From Sulfurovum sp. (lineage in GTDB: Bacteria > Campylobacterota > Campylobacteria > Campylobacterales > Sulfurovaceae): 7,063 nucleotides of DNA. Both the position numbers and the translations under genes were made by a program. The DNA lies in the NCBI GenBank assembly GCA_030634925.1, contig DAOVZV010000051.1, positions 1-7,063 on the forward strand, read 5' to 3'. Shown here piece after piece: positions 1-6,721 of this stretch; the first letter of the stretch is position 1, and each line of letters opens with the position of its first letter. The notes beneath the pieces are model-generated. The model did no database searches, was not told the origin of the DNA, and was given only the letters and a program-made list of their open reading frames with translations.

Positions 1-497
1 CAGTATCACAAGCTAAAAATATCAAATATGGAGACTTCTTGGAGAGTTATTGTGGTTTGGGTAATTTCACTATTCCTCTATCTAGCTATTTTGATAAAGT
101 ATTAGCCACAGAGATAAGCAAACGCTCAATCCAATCAGCACAAGAGAACTGTATATTAAACAGCATTACAAATATAGAGTTCGTCCGATTATCATCAGAA
201 GAGATGACAGAAGCACTAAATAAAAAAAGAGAGTTTAATCGTCTCAAAGATATAGATTTGGATAGTTATAACTTCTCGACAGTTCTAGTGGACCCTCCTA
301 GAGCAGGATTGGATAGTGGGACTATATCTCTCATATCTGATATAGATAACATCATATATATATCTTGTAATCCTGAAACATTGGCAAGAGATTTGGAGAT
401 ATTAAATACCACTCATATTGTGACTAAATCAGCTATATTTGACCAATTCCCACACACTAGCCATATTGAGAGTGGAGTGTTTTTGAAAAAGAGATAA
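1..497 (+). CDS. trmA: tRNA (uracil-5-)-methyltransferase TrmA, 3' part (5' end outside window)
   Basis: This is the C-terminal part of a TrmA-type SAM-dependent methyltransferase, which makes 5-methyluridine at position 54 of the tRNA T-loop. The frame is open from base 3 and gives 164 residues, about the last 45% of a protein usually near 365 residues, so the true start lies upstream of the window. Visible motifs are the SAM-binding [18 protein letters not shown], the [10 protein letters not shown] segment typical of Trm[11 protein letters not shown], the catalytic-cysteine motif [11 protein letters not shown] (Cys codon at 366-368) and the C-terminal [14 protein letters not shown], whose Glu matches the general base of Escherichia coli TrmA. 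The EFNRL insertion and the DQFPHT-H-E ending point to TrmA rather than RlmD or another RumA-like 23S rRNA enzyme. A TTG at 39 is an internal codon and not a start. The reading frame is intact to its TAA stop. Confidence 0.93.
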   Translation, partial: VSQAKNIKYGDFLESYCGLGNFTIPLSSYFDKVLATEISKRSIQSAQENCILNSITNIEFVRLSSEEMTEALNKKREFNRLKDIDLDSYNFSTVLVDPPRAGLDSGTISLISDIDNIIYISCNPETLARDLEILNTTHIVTKSAIFDQFPHTSHIESGVFLKKR

Positions 498-514
498 ATA
501 TAATGAAGCTTTTA

Positions 515-565
515 AGTGGATATAAGATAAAATAAATTCAACTAATCCATAAGGTTTTTACTATA
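515..565 (+). promoter_or_regulatory. possible weak promoter and ribosome binding site before aroB
   Basis: The 68-base gap between trmA and aroB is the only break before the five-gene run, so a promoter for that run would be expected here or upstream of trmA. A loose -10-like TATAAG lies at 521-526, with TG two bases further upstream than an ideal extended -10. I see no convincing -35, which is usual for Campylobacterota. AAGG at 551-554 is a modest Shine-Dalgarno 11 bases before the aroB ATG. No terminator hairpin follows trmA, so read-through from trmA is equally possible. Confidence 0.25.
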
Positions 566-1618
566 ATGACTGTACATATTGAACTATCAAATACATCTAC
601 AACGGCTTATGATATAGCTATAGACGCTTTGCCAAAACTATCTTTTGATACGAGTGTGGTAATCGTGACCAACCCTACTGTCTCAGGGTTTCATTTGGAT
701 AGATTATTGTCTCATATTCAAGCAGATAAATTAAGCGTAGTGACTATCCCTGATGGTGAAGAGTATAAGACTCTAGCAACAGTAGAGAGTATATTAAATG
801 AGTGCTTTGAGCATAAACTAGATAGAAAATCACTACTTATCGCATTTGGTGGTGGAGTGATTGGAGATATGACTGGATTTACAGCTAGTCTATACCAACG
901 AGGTATTGATTTTATACAAATTCCTACGACGCTTTTGAGTCAAGTAGATGCGAGTGTCGGTGGGAAAACGGGAGTAAATAATAGCTATGGCAAAAACCTA
1001 ATAGGTGCATTTTATCAACCCAAAGCTGTATATATAGACCCATTTTTCTTATCGACATTGCCTCCTAGAGAGTTTGCTTCTGGTATCGCAGAGATAATCA
1101 AAATGGCTGTGATGTTTGATAGAGATTATTTTGATTTCTTGATGAGTGCAGATTTCTCTGATGAGGCTATACTCAAAGAGAGTATCAAAAGAAGTGTCGA
1201 GCTAAAGGCATGGGTAGTCAATCAAGATGAAAAAGAGGCAGGTATTAGAGCTGTACTCAATTATGGTCATACATTTGGTCATGTTGTAGAAAATGAGACA
1301 CTATACAAAAAATATCTACATGGTGAAGCCGTAGCCATCGGTATAGTAATGGCAAATGCTTTGGCTATAGAATTGGGACTTATGACTAATCAAGAAGCAG
1401 AAGAGATAAAGCAGTTTTTGAAAAGAGTATCATTGCCTACTGATTATATCATCAAAGATGTAGATGACTTTTATGAGCATTTCTTTCTGGACAAAAAAAG
1501 TGCCAAGGGAAGTATCAAGTTTATATTGCCAAAAGGTATAGGTAATCACAAAATAGTTTCAAATATAGATGAGAGTATAGTCAAAAAAGTATTGAGTAGC
1601 TTTGGAGACGATAGATGA
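566..1618 (+). CDS. aroB: 3-dehydroquinate synthase
   Basis: AroB converts DAHP to 3-dehydroquinate, the second step of the shikimate pathway for aromatic amino acids, folate and quinones. It is a cytosolic NAD+- and divalent-metal-dependent enzyme. The 350-residue length is normal for the family. Motifs in order are PDGEEYKTL (62-70), the NAD-binding GGGVIGD (95-101), QIPTTLLSQVDASVGGKTGVN (118-138, with the conserved Lys134), GKNLIG (142-147), and the metal ligands Glu176 in GIAEIIK, His235 in NYGHTFGH and His252 in LHGEAVAIG. DKK at 309-311 is the conserved basic patch of the C-terminal helical domain. All expected active-site residues are present. The ATG start is supported by alignment-like N-terminal length and a modest AAGG upstream. 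Its TGA stop overlaps the next start as ATGA, so translation of the channel gene is probably coupled to aroB. Confidence 0.97.
   Translation: MTVHIELSNTSTTAYDIAIDALPKLSFDTSVVIVTNPTVSGFHLDRLLSHIQADKLSVVTIPDGEEYKTLATVESILNECFEHKLDRKSLLIAFGGGVIGDMTGFTASLYQRGIDFIQIPTTLLSQVDASVGGKTGVNNSYGKNLIGAFYQPKAVYIDPFFLSTLPPREFASGIAEIIKMAVMFDRDYFDFLMSADFSDEAILKESIKRSVELKAWVVNQDEKEAGIRAVLNYGHTFGHVVENETLYKKYLHGEAVAIGIVMANALAIELGLMTNQEAEEIKQFLKRVSLPTDYIIKDVDDFYEHFFLDKKSAKGSIKFILPKGIGNHKIVSNIDESIVKKVLSSFGDDR
1604..1607 (+). promoter_or_regulatory. Shine-Dalgarno inside the end of aroB, serving the MscS-family gene
   Basis: GGAG lies 7 bases before the ATG at 1615. It supports that start even though the gene begins inside the last codons of aroB (ATGA overlap). 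Confidence 0.6.
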
Positions 1619-3255
1619 ACCCAAAAGGGATAATTTTTGCCTTTTTATTGTCTATAGTATATATCTATGCAGATGTACCTATAGTAGAAGAAAATTTGAC
1701 ACAACAGACGATACTAAATATCAAAAAGCTCAAAGATTTGATAGACAAAAAAGATAAGATAGAAAAAGAACTCATCAATAATCATATATGGACAAAAGTC
1801 TATAGTAATTATCATACATATAAAGAGCTCAAAAAACAGAGTGATACACTTGGTGAGAAGATAAAACTACTAGATAGCAGAAACTATCTAACTCCCAAAC
1901 ACAAGATAGAATTAGAAGAGTACAAAGAGGAGATGAGTATTATCAAAGATAAGCTACAGCTACTCAAAGAGTATGAGAAAGACCCATTCAAAAAATTCTT
2001 AACTCCTCCAAAGATAGAGATAACTCCCAAAATTGATACTCCATTTGCTATTATCACTGCTTTGTCTTATAGAGAAAAAATCCAATCAGATGTCAAAGAG
2101 TATAACAATAGATATATATCTTTGCAAAACATTATGAAGCAATTTAAACAAAAACAGACCCTAATGGAAAAGGTCTTAGTATTAGCACCAACTAATCTAA
2201 ATTATAAAAATATACTAATAGATACCAATGATGAGATAAAGACTTTTCATGCGATTTTGGATATATTTAGGACTACGGAAAATGTATATACCAAAAAGAT
2301 AGATGAGATTAAATTTAAACTCAAAAAGGATGTTACCAAAGAGATAGAGAAGACTATAGTTATCGGAGGTATTGTTCTATTTTTTATTATATTTCTTTTG
2401 ATTATCAAATACTTCATCAATAAATATATGTCTGATAATGAACGCTCATATAGTATCAACAAGGCTTTGAATATCTCATTTATGACGATATTACTTTTTA
2501 CACTCTTATTTGCCTATATCAAAAATGTGAGTTATCTTATCACGATACTAGGGTTTGCTTCTGCTGGTATCGCTATTGCTATGAAAGATTGGTTTATGTC
2601 TTTGATGGGTTGGGTGACTATTGTGATGGGTGGGGCTATCCATGTGGGAGATAGAGTCAAATTCGTAAGAGGTAATGTAGAGTATGTAGGAGATATTATA
2701 GATATATCTATGCTTAGGATGACTATGCAAGAGGATGTTACTCTCACAACATATATGCACAATCGTAGGGCTGGTAGGATTATATTTATACCAAACAACT
2801 TTATCTTTACAGATATGATAGCCAATTACTCTCACGCAGGTATCAAAACTGTATGGGATGGTATAGACTTTGTTGTGACATTTGATTCAGATATTCACAA
2901 AGCATCTATGATAGCCAAAGATGTAACACGAAAATACTCCAAGGGATATACAGATATTACTAGAAAACAGCTAAACAAGCTAAGAAGTCAATATAGTATC
3001 AAAAATACCAATGTAGAACCAAGGATTTTGACATTTATAGAGCCTTATGGTATGAAAATATCTGCGTGGTATCTCACTAACTCTTATGCTACTTTGACTC
3101 TAAGAAGTACAATATCACTAGAGATTATCAATCGTATCAACGCAGAAGATGGGATAAGCTTGGCATTCCCTACACAATCTATATATATAGACAAAAATGT
3201 ACCAAAGCCAGTAGTAGATGAACAAGATATACCGACACAAGGGAGTCAATTATAA
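1615..3255 (+). CDS. MscS-family mechanosensitive ion channel with long N-terminal extension
   Basis: This is a probable inner-membrane small-conductance mechanosensitive channel that opens under membrane tension during hypo-osmotic shock. The protein has 546 residues, against 286 for E. coli MscS. A short hydrophobic leader (residues 5-19, ending YIYA before Asp20) looks like a cleavable signal peptide. Residues 25-240 are highly charged and helical, rich in Lys, Glu and Leu and probably coiled coil, broken by a proline-rich patch near 130-143. This region is predicted to be periplasmic. Hydrophobic segments follow at about 247-268, 284-302 and 305-340. The last has the TM3-like pattern of Gly and Ala (LGFASAGIAIAMKDW) and leads into GGAIHVGDRV, the usual entry to the cytoplasmic beta domain. 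IFIPNN (390-395) and the C-terminal GISLAFPTQSIYI (513-525) are also typical of the family. The TAATG overlap with mtaB implies coupling. The subfamily is not certain, so no symbol is given. Confidence 0.88.
   Translation: MNPKGIIFAFLLSIVYIYADVPIVEENLTQQTILNIKKLKDLIDKKDKIEKELINNHIWTKVYSNYHTYKELKKQSDTLGEKIKLLDSRNYLTPKHKIELEEYKEEMSIIKDKLQLLKEYEKDPFKKFLTPPKIEITPKIDTPFAIITALSYREKIQSDVKEYNNRYISLQNIMKQFKQKQTLMEKVLVLAPTNLNYKNILIDTNDEIKTFHAILDIFRTTENVYTKKIDEIKFKLKKDVTKEIEKTIVIGGIVLFFIIFLLIIKYFINKYMSDNERSYSINKALNISFMTILLFTLLFAYIKNVSYLITILGFASAGIAIAMKDWFMSLMGWVTIVMGGAIHVGDRVKFVRGNVEYVGDIIDISMLRMTMQEDVTLTTYMHNRRAGRIIFIPNNFIFTDMIANYSHAGIKTVWDGIDFVVTFDSDIHKASMIAKDVTRKYSKGYTDITRKQLNKLRSQYSIKNTNVEPRILTFIEPYGMKISAWYLTNSYATLTLRSTISLEIINRINAEDGISLAFPTQSIYIDKNVPKPVVDEQDIPTQGSQL
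3241..3245 (+). promoter_or_regulatory. Shine-Dalgarno for mtaB within the channel gene
   Basis: GGGAG lies 9 bases upstream of the mtaB ATG, inside the last codons of the MscS-family gene. It fixes the mtaB start at 3255, where stop and start share one base (TAATG). Confidence 0.55.
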
Positions 3256-4526
3256 TGGAAAAAAAGGTATATTTCAAGACTTTTGGATGTCGTACCAATC
3301 AGTTTGATACGCAGGTTATGATGTCTAAGCTTAGAGAGTTTAGATTGAGTGATGTAGAGGCAGAGGCTGATATAGTGGTGGTAAACTCTTGTACTGTGAC
3401 CAATGGAGCAGACTCATCTGTGCGTAACTATATATCATCTCTCAAACGCAAAAGTCCAAATACCAAAGTGATACTAGCAGGATGTGGTTCTCACTCCAAA
3501 GGTGAGAGTCTATTTGCAGATAAAAAGGTATTTGGAGTAATGGGACACTCTGAAAAAGAGAGTATCAATGAAATACTAAAAAATGAGAAGCCTTTTTATG
3601 AGATAGGAGATTTATCTCATATAGATAGTACCATTGTAGAAGATTTCATAGGAAAGAGTAGGTCATTTATCAAGATACAAGAGGGTTGTGATTTTGAGTG
3701 TTCTTATTGTATTATCCCATCAGTGAGAGGTAGTGCTAGGTCTCATAGAGAAGATACTATATTGGCACAGATAGCATCTCTAGCATCCAATGGCTTTGGT
3801 GAATTTATATTGACAGGTACAAATGTAGGAAGCTATGGATTGGACCACAATACAAATATACCCAAACTACTCAAAAAGATAAGCCAAATCAGAGGTGTAC
3901 GACGAATAAGATTAGGAAGCCTAGAGCCAATGCAGATAGGTGATGAGTTTTTGGAGCTTTTGGATGAGCCGTGGATGGCAAAGCATCTACATATCGCACT
4001 TCAACACACAAGCGATAAGATGCTAAAGCTAATGAATAGACGAAATAATTATCATAGTGACTTTGAACTTCTGCACTCTATAGCATCACGAGGTTACGCA
4101 TTGGGTACAGACTATATAGTAGGTCACGCAGGAGAAGATGAGGTAGAGTGGACAGAAGCTATAGATAGAATCAAACAGTTACCTCTAACTCATATACACG
4201 CATTCTCATACTCCAAACGAGATAATACAGTCTCTGCTACTATGAGACCAGAGATAAGAGGAGACAAAGCAAAAGCTAGACATAGAGAGATTACAGCTAT
4301 AGTCAAAGCCAAAAACTTTGCATTTAGAAGAGAACATAGAGATAACCTAGAGGTCTTGATAGAGAGTGGAAAAGATGGAGTATATCAAGGGTTAGACCAA
4401 TATTTCAATAGAGTAAGTGTAACAAGTGATGAAGATTTAAATTCAAATTGGATATTTTTAAATAATATGGAGGTAACAGATGCAGGAAATAAAGCGACTT
4501 ATGGATTTTTCGATAATAAAGAGTAA
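3255..4526 (+). CDS. mtaB: tRNA (t6A37) methylthiotransferase MtaB, radical SAM
   Basis: MtaB adds a methylthio group to t6A at tRNA position 37, next to the anticodon of ANN-decoding tRNAs, giving ms2t6A. It uses two 4Fe-4S clusters. The N-terminal MTTase domain shows the three cluster cysteines: Cys12 in FKTFGCRTNQFD, Cys46 in NSCTVTNGAD and Cys77 in AGCGSHS. The radical SAM cluster is Cys145, Cys149 and Cys152 in EGCDFECSYC, followed by IPSVRG. Further family signatures are LTGTNVGSYG (186-195), RLGSLEP (219-225) and LQHTSDKMLKLMNRR (249-263). Residues from about 362 match a C-terminal TRAM RNA-binding domain. The GCRTNQFD and NGADSS context favours MtaB over MiaB or RimO. The usual F-P-G-E-T after the IVG motif is H-A-G-E-D here (291-295), a modest departure. 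The 3' end overlaps the next gene by 47 bases. Confidence 0.93.
   Translation: MEKKVYFKTFGCRTNQFDTQVMMSKLREFRLSDVEAEADIVVVNSCTVTNGADSSVRNYISSLKRKSPNTKVILAGCGSHSKGESLFADKKVFGVMGHSEKESINEILKNEKPFYEIGDLSHIDSTIVEDFIGKSRSFIKIQEGCDFECSYCIIPSVRGSARSHREDTILAQIASLASNGFGEFILTGTNVGSYGLDHNTNIPKLLKKISQIRGVRRIRLGSLEPMQIGDEFLELLDEPWMAKHLHIALQHTSDKMLKLMNRRNNYHSDFELLHSIASRGYALGTDYIVGHAGEDEVEWTEAIDRIKQLPLTHIHAFSYSKRDNTVSATMRPEIRGDKAKARHREITAIVKAKNFAFRREHRDNLEVLIESGKDGVYQGLDQYFNRVSVTSDEDLNSNWIFLNNMEVTDAGNKATYGFFDNKE
4469..4473 (+). promoter_or_regulatory. strong Shine-Dalgarno inside mtaB deciding the FtsH-like start
   Basis: GGAGG, a full core anti-16S match, lies 6 bases before the ATG at 4480. It selects that ATG over a second in-frame ATG at 4501, which has only AGGA at a longer spacing of about 13 bases. 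The site also encodes part of mtaB residues Met405-Glu406-Val407. Confidence 0.75.
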
Positions 4527-6162
4527 AAATAGCAAAATTATAGTGGGGTTGTTTTTTGTGCTACTTATATTAATCTCCTTTTCTATAATCAGAGATACAG
4601 ACAAGATTATAACTCACAAAGAGGCAAATGTATTATACAAAGATGATAAGATAAAAAAGATTATAGTAGATGGAGATTATCTACGCATACATACAGAAAA
4701 TAGTAGCTACAAGATATACAAAGATGCTATAAACAAGAAAGCATTTTTTAGTAAATATCGTATAGAGGTAGTCAAAGATAGTAACTATTATGATATATTC
4801 TCTTGGATTTTACTTATGATAGGATTTGTATTTTTATATATGCTTATCAAGCAGAGTAAGCTCCAACAGATAAAGCAGATGAAACAGATGAAATCTACAT
4901 CAAAAGATGATATGTTTGAAGATACAGAACCTATAGAGGCTATACACTCAAATATCACATTTGCAAATGTAGCAGGTATCAAAGATGTCAAAGATGAATT
5001 AGAAGAGATTATAGATTTTCTAAAAGAGCCACAGAAATATCGTAATTTGGATATACGACTACCAAAAGGTGTACTTCTTGTAGGTCCTCCAGGAGTGGGT
5101 AAGACTCTTATATCCAAAGCCGTCGCAGGTGAAGCAGGTGTGCCATTTTTCTATCAGAGTGGTGCGTCTTTTGTACATATATATGTAGGAATGGGTGCAA
5201 AAAGAGTCAATGAGCTATTTAAAAAGGCAAAACAGATGGCTCCTAGTATCATATTTATAGATGAGATAGATGCAGTTGGCAAGAGTCGTGGAGAGTATAG
5301 AAATGATGAGAGAGAGGCTACACTAAATGAGCTTCTAACACAGATGGATGGGTTTGAGGATAGTTCAGGAGTGATAGTTATAGGTGCTACCAACAAGATA
5401 GATATGCTAGATGATGCACTACTTAGGGCAGGAAGATTTGATAGGCGTATCCATATATCTTTGCCTGATTTAGAAGATAGGACAAAGACACTAGAGTTAT
5501 ATCTCACCAAAAAACCAAATGAGGTCAATATCAAGCAAGTAGCTAGAATGACAGTTGGGTTCAATTCAGCAGGACTAGATACTCTCACCAATGAAGCCGC
5601 GATATATGCTATGAGAAAAGGTCGTACTATAGTAGAGACTAGCGATTTTGAAGCAGTTCAAGATAAAGTATTACGAGGCAAACGAAAGATATTGTCTCTC
5701 ACAGAAGAAGAGAGAGAGATACAAGCGATATATCAAGGGGCAAAAGCAGTTGTAGCCACTTGGCTAGATATAGAGTTCGAGAAGATAGGTATTGTAAATG
5801 TAGGATTTGCCTTACCCGAACATGAGATAATATCAAAGACCAAATTACTATCACGCATCAAGGTATATCTAGCAGGAAGTATAGCTACCAAGATACACTA
5901 CAACGAGCAGTTTACCAATGCTAGTTCAGATATAGCACAAGCCAAAGAGATAGTGAGAAAAGTGATATATGAGTATGGAATGAGTGAGAATTTCATAGTC
6001 TCAGAACAAGATGAAGCACAGCTTTTGGGTCAATCTGTATTAGAGGTAAATACTCTACTCAATAGCCTAGAAAAAGCACTAAATGAAGTAGCTCAATATC
6101 TATTAGCTCATGAAAATATCACAGTAGAAGAGTGTAGAGATATACTAAGACGAATATTTTGA
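4480..6162 (+). CDS. FtsH-like membrane AAA+ ATPase lacking the zinc-protease motif
   Basis: This is an inner-membrane AAA+ protein with FtsH architecture: cytosolic N-terminus, TM1 (about 19-37), a periplasmic domain of about 65 residues, TM2 (about 105-123), a linker, the AAA module (155-400) and an FtsH-type C-terminal domain. ATPase residues are intact: Walker A GPPGVGKT (202-209), Walker B IIFIDEID with Asp261 and Glu262, pore loop FVHIYVGMG (231-239, Tyr235 where FtsH has Phe), and arginine fingers Arg316 and Arg319 in LLRAGRFDRR. In the peptidase domain the HEAGH zinc site is replaced by Tyr-Gln-Gly-Ala-Lys (418-422), although the third-ligand Asp484 in NASSDIAQA and the YGMSEN segment remain. 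The protein has 560 residues, shorter than typical FtsH (about 645). It probably unfolds or extracts membrane proteins, or partners another protease, without cutting by itself. Genome databases may label such proteins FtsH. A true FtsH should be encoded elsewhere. Confidence 0.9.
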   Translation: MQEIKRLMDFSIIKSKNSKIIVGLFFVLLILISFSIIRDTDKIITHKEANVLYKDDKIKKIIVDGDYLRIHTENSSYKIYKDAINKKAFFSKYRIEVVKDSNYYDIFSWILLMIGFVFLYMLIKQSKLQQIKQMKQMKSTSKDDMFEDTEPIEAIHSNITFANVAGIKDVKDELEEIIDFLKEPQKYRNLDIRLPKGVLLVGPPGVGKTLISKAVAGEAGVPFFYQSGASFVHIYVGMGAKRVNELFKKAKQMAPSIIFIDEIDAVGKSRGEYRNDEREATLNELLTQMDGFEDSSGVIVIGATNKIDMLDDALLRAGRFDRRIHISLPDLEDRTKTLELYLTKKPNEVNIKQVARMTVGFNSAGLDTLTNEAAIYAMRKGRTIVETSDFEAVQDKVLRGKRKILSLTEEEREIQAIYQGAKAVVATWLDIEFEKIGIVNVGFALPEHEIISKTKLLSRIKVYLAGSIATKIHYNEQFTNASSDIAQAKEIVRKVIYEYGMSENFIVSEQDEAQLLGQSVLEVNTLLNSLEKALNEVAQYLLAHENITVEECRDILRRIF

Positions 6163-6671
6163 TATACTTCTCTGGATTTTGTCTAAGAGATGAGAGTGAA
6201 TTATTTGCAGAGTATTATATAGACAATCTATACACAGTAGTAGGATTTAGCAAAGGTGCAATAGATGCGTTTGAGTTTGTATATAACTCAACCAAACGCA
6301 TAGATAGGCTTATTTTGTTATCTCCTGCTTTTTTTCAGGCACAAAAGTCCTCTTTTGTCCGTACACAGTTGCGATATTTCGATAGAGGACAAGATAATTA
6401 TATTAGCCAGTTTATATCCAATGTCAAATATCCATCTGATATAAATCTATCATCATACCTAGAGATAGGTAGCAAAGATGAATTAGAAAATCTATTGAGC
6501 TATGAGTGGGATATAGATAAACTAAAAGAGATAAAAGATAGAGGTATCATGATAGAGGTATTTTTGGGTAGTGAAGACAAAATCATAAATAGCGATAAAG
6601 CTTTTGAGTTTTTTTCTAATAATAGTGTAATTACATATCTTATCAAAAAAGTAGGACATATTTTGAGATAA
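6159..6671 (+). CDS. bioV: probable pimeloyl-ACP methyl ester esterase BioV
   Basis: This is a small alpha/beta-hydrolase of 170 residues, predicted to release pimeloyl-ACP from its methyl ester in the first stage of biotin synthesis, the role BioH plays in E. coli. Residues that fit are the N-terminal MIYFSGFCLRDE, the nucleophile elbow Gly-Phe-Ser-Lys-Gly (29-33, Ser31), LILLSPAFFQ (51-60), Asp140 in FLGSEDKII and His167 in KVGHIL, giving a Ser-Asp-His triad. The short length and FSGF/GFSKG pattern match the BioV group known from Helicobacter rather than BioH (about 256 residues). The start is TTG at 6159, overlapping the upstream TGA as TTGA. An in-frame stop at 6135-6137 leaves no other usual start codon before the conserved N-terminus. 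The Shine-Dalgarno is weak (AAGA at 6147-6150), which suggests reliance on coupling to the FtsH-like gene. It is the last gene of the overlapping run. Substrate is inferred from family and context. Confidence 0.8.
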   Translation: MIYFSGFCLRDESELFAEYYIDNLYTVVGFSKGAIDAFEFVYNSTKRIDRLILLSPAFFQAQKSSFVRTQLRYFDRGQDNYISQFISNVKYPSDINLSSYLEIGSKDELENLLSYEWDIDKLKEIKDRGIMIEVFLGSEDKIINSDKAFEFFSNNSVITYLIKKVGHILR

Positions 6672-6674
6672 ATA

Positions 6675-6683
6675 TGGTATAAT
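6675..6683 (+). promoter_or_regulatory. extended -10 promoter for the terminal secreted-protein gene
   Basis: TGGTATAAT is a perfect extended -10 element (TGn plus TATAAT), starting 3 bases after the bioV stop. Transcription would begin near 6690, about 30 bases before the next ATG. No clear -35 is seen, as is normal in Campylobacterota. A second TATAAT at 6691-6696 lies in AT-rich sequence and is less likely. The site implies that the last gene is transcribed separately from the overlapping run. Confidence 0.6.
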
Positions 6684-6706
6684 AATTTTCTATAATATAT
6701 TAATAT

Positions 6707-6711
6707 AAGGA
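6707..6711 (+). promoter_or_regulatory. Shine-Dalgarno for the terminal secreted-protein gene
   Basis: AAGGA lies 10 bases before the ATG at 6722. An ATG at 6712-6714 is followed at once by TAA and cannot be the start. Confidence 0.55.
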
Positions 6712-6721
6712 ATGTAATTAA

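Noticed and set aside
503..535. Ten-codon mini-ORF between trmA and aroB
   Set aside because: It has no ribosome site and no leader-peptide character such as a run of aromatic codons, which might have suggested attenuation of aroB.
562..567. TATAAT overlapping the aroB start codon
   Set aside because: A promoter here would start transcription inside aroB beyond its ATG. In AT-rich DNA this is most likely chance.
2247..2835. Three antisense open frames opposite the MscS-family gene
   Set aside because: They lie wholly inside a well-supported gene, have no ribosome site of note, and their Ile- and Ser-rich composition is what reverse reading of this codon usage gives.
4868..4891. Short tandem repeat encoding Gln-Met-Lys units in the linker after TM2 of the FtsH-like protein
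   Set aside because: There are only about two and a half 9-base units in a basic helical linker; it is too short to call a functional repeat.
4788..5591. Two antisense open frames opposite the FtsH-like gene
   Set aside because: Both mirror the conserved AAA region, are Ser- and Ile-rich and match no recognisable protein, so they are shadows.
6693..6706. Overlapping palindromes TAATATATTA and ATATTAATAT upstream of the last gene
   Set aside because: They are pure A and T in an AT-rich spacer, with no G-C stem and no T-tract, so neither a terminator nor a credible operator can be claimed.
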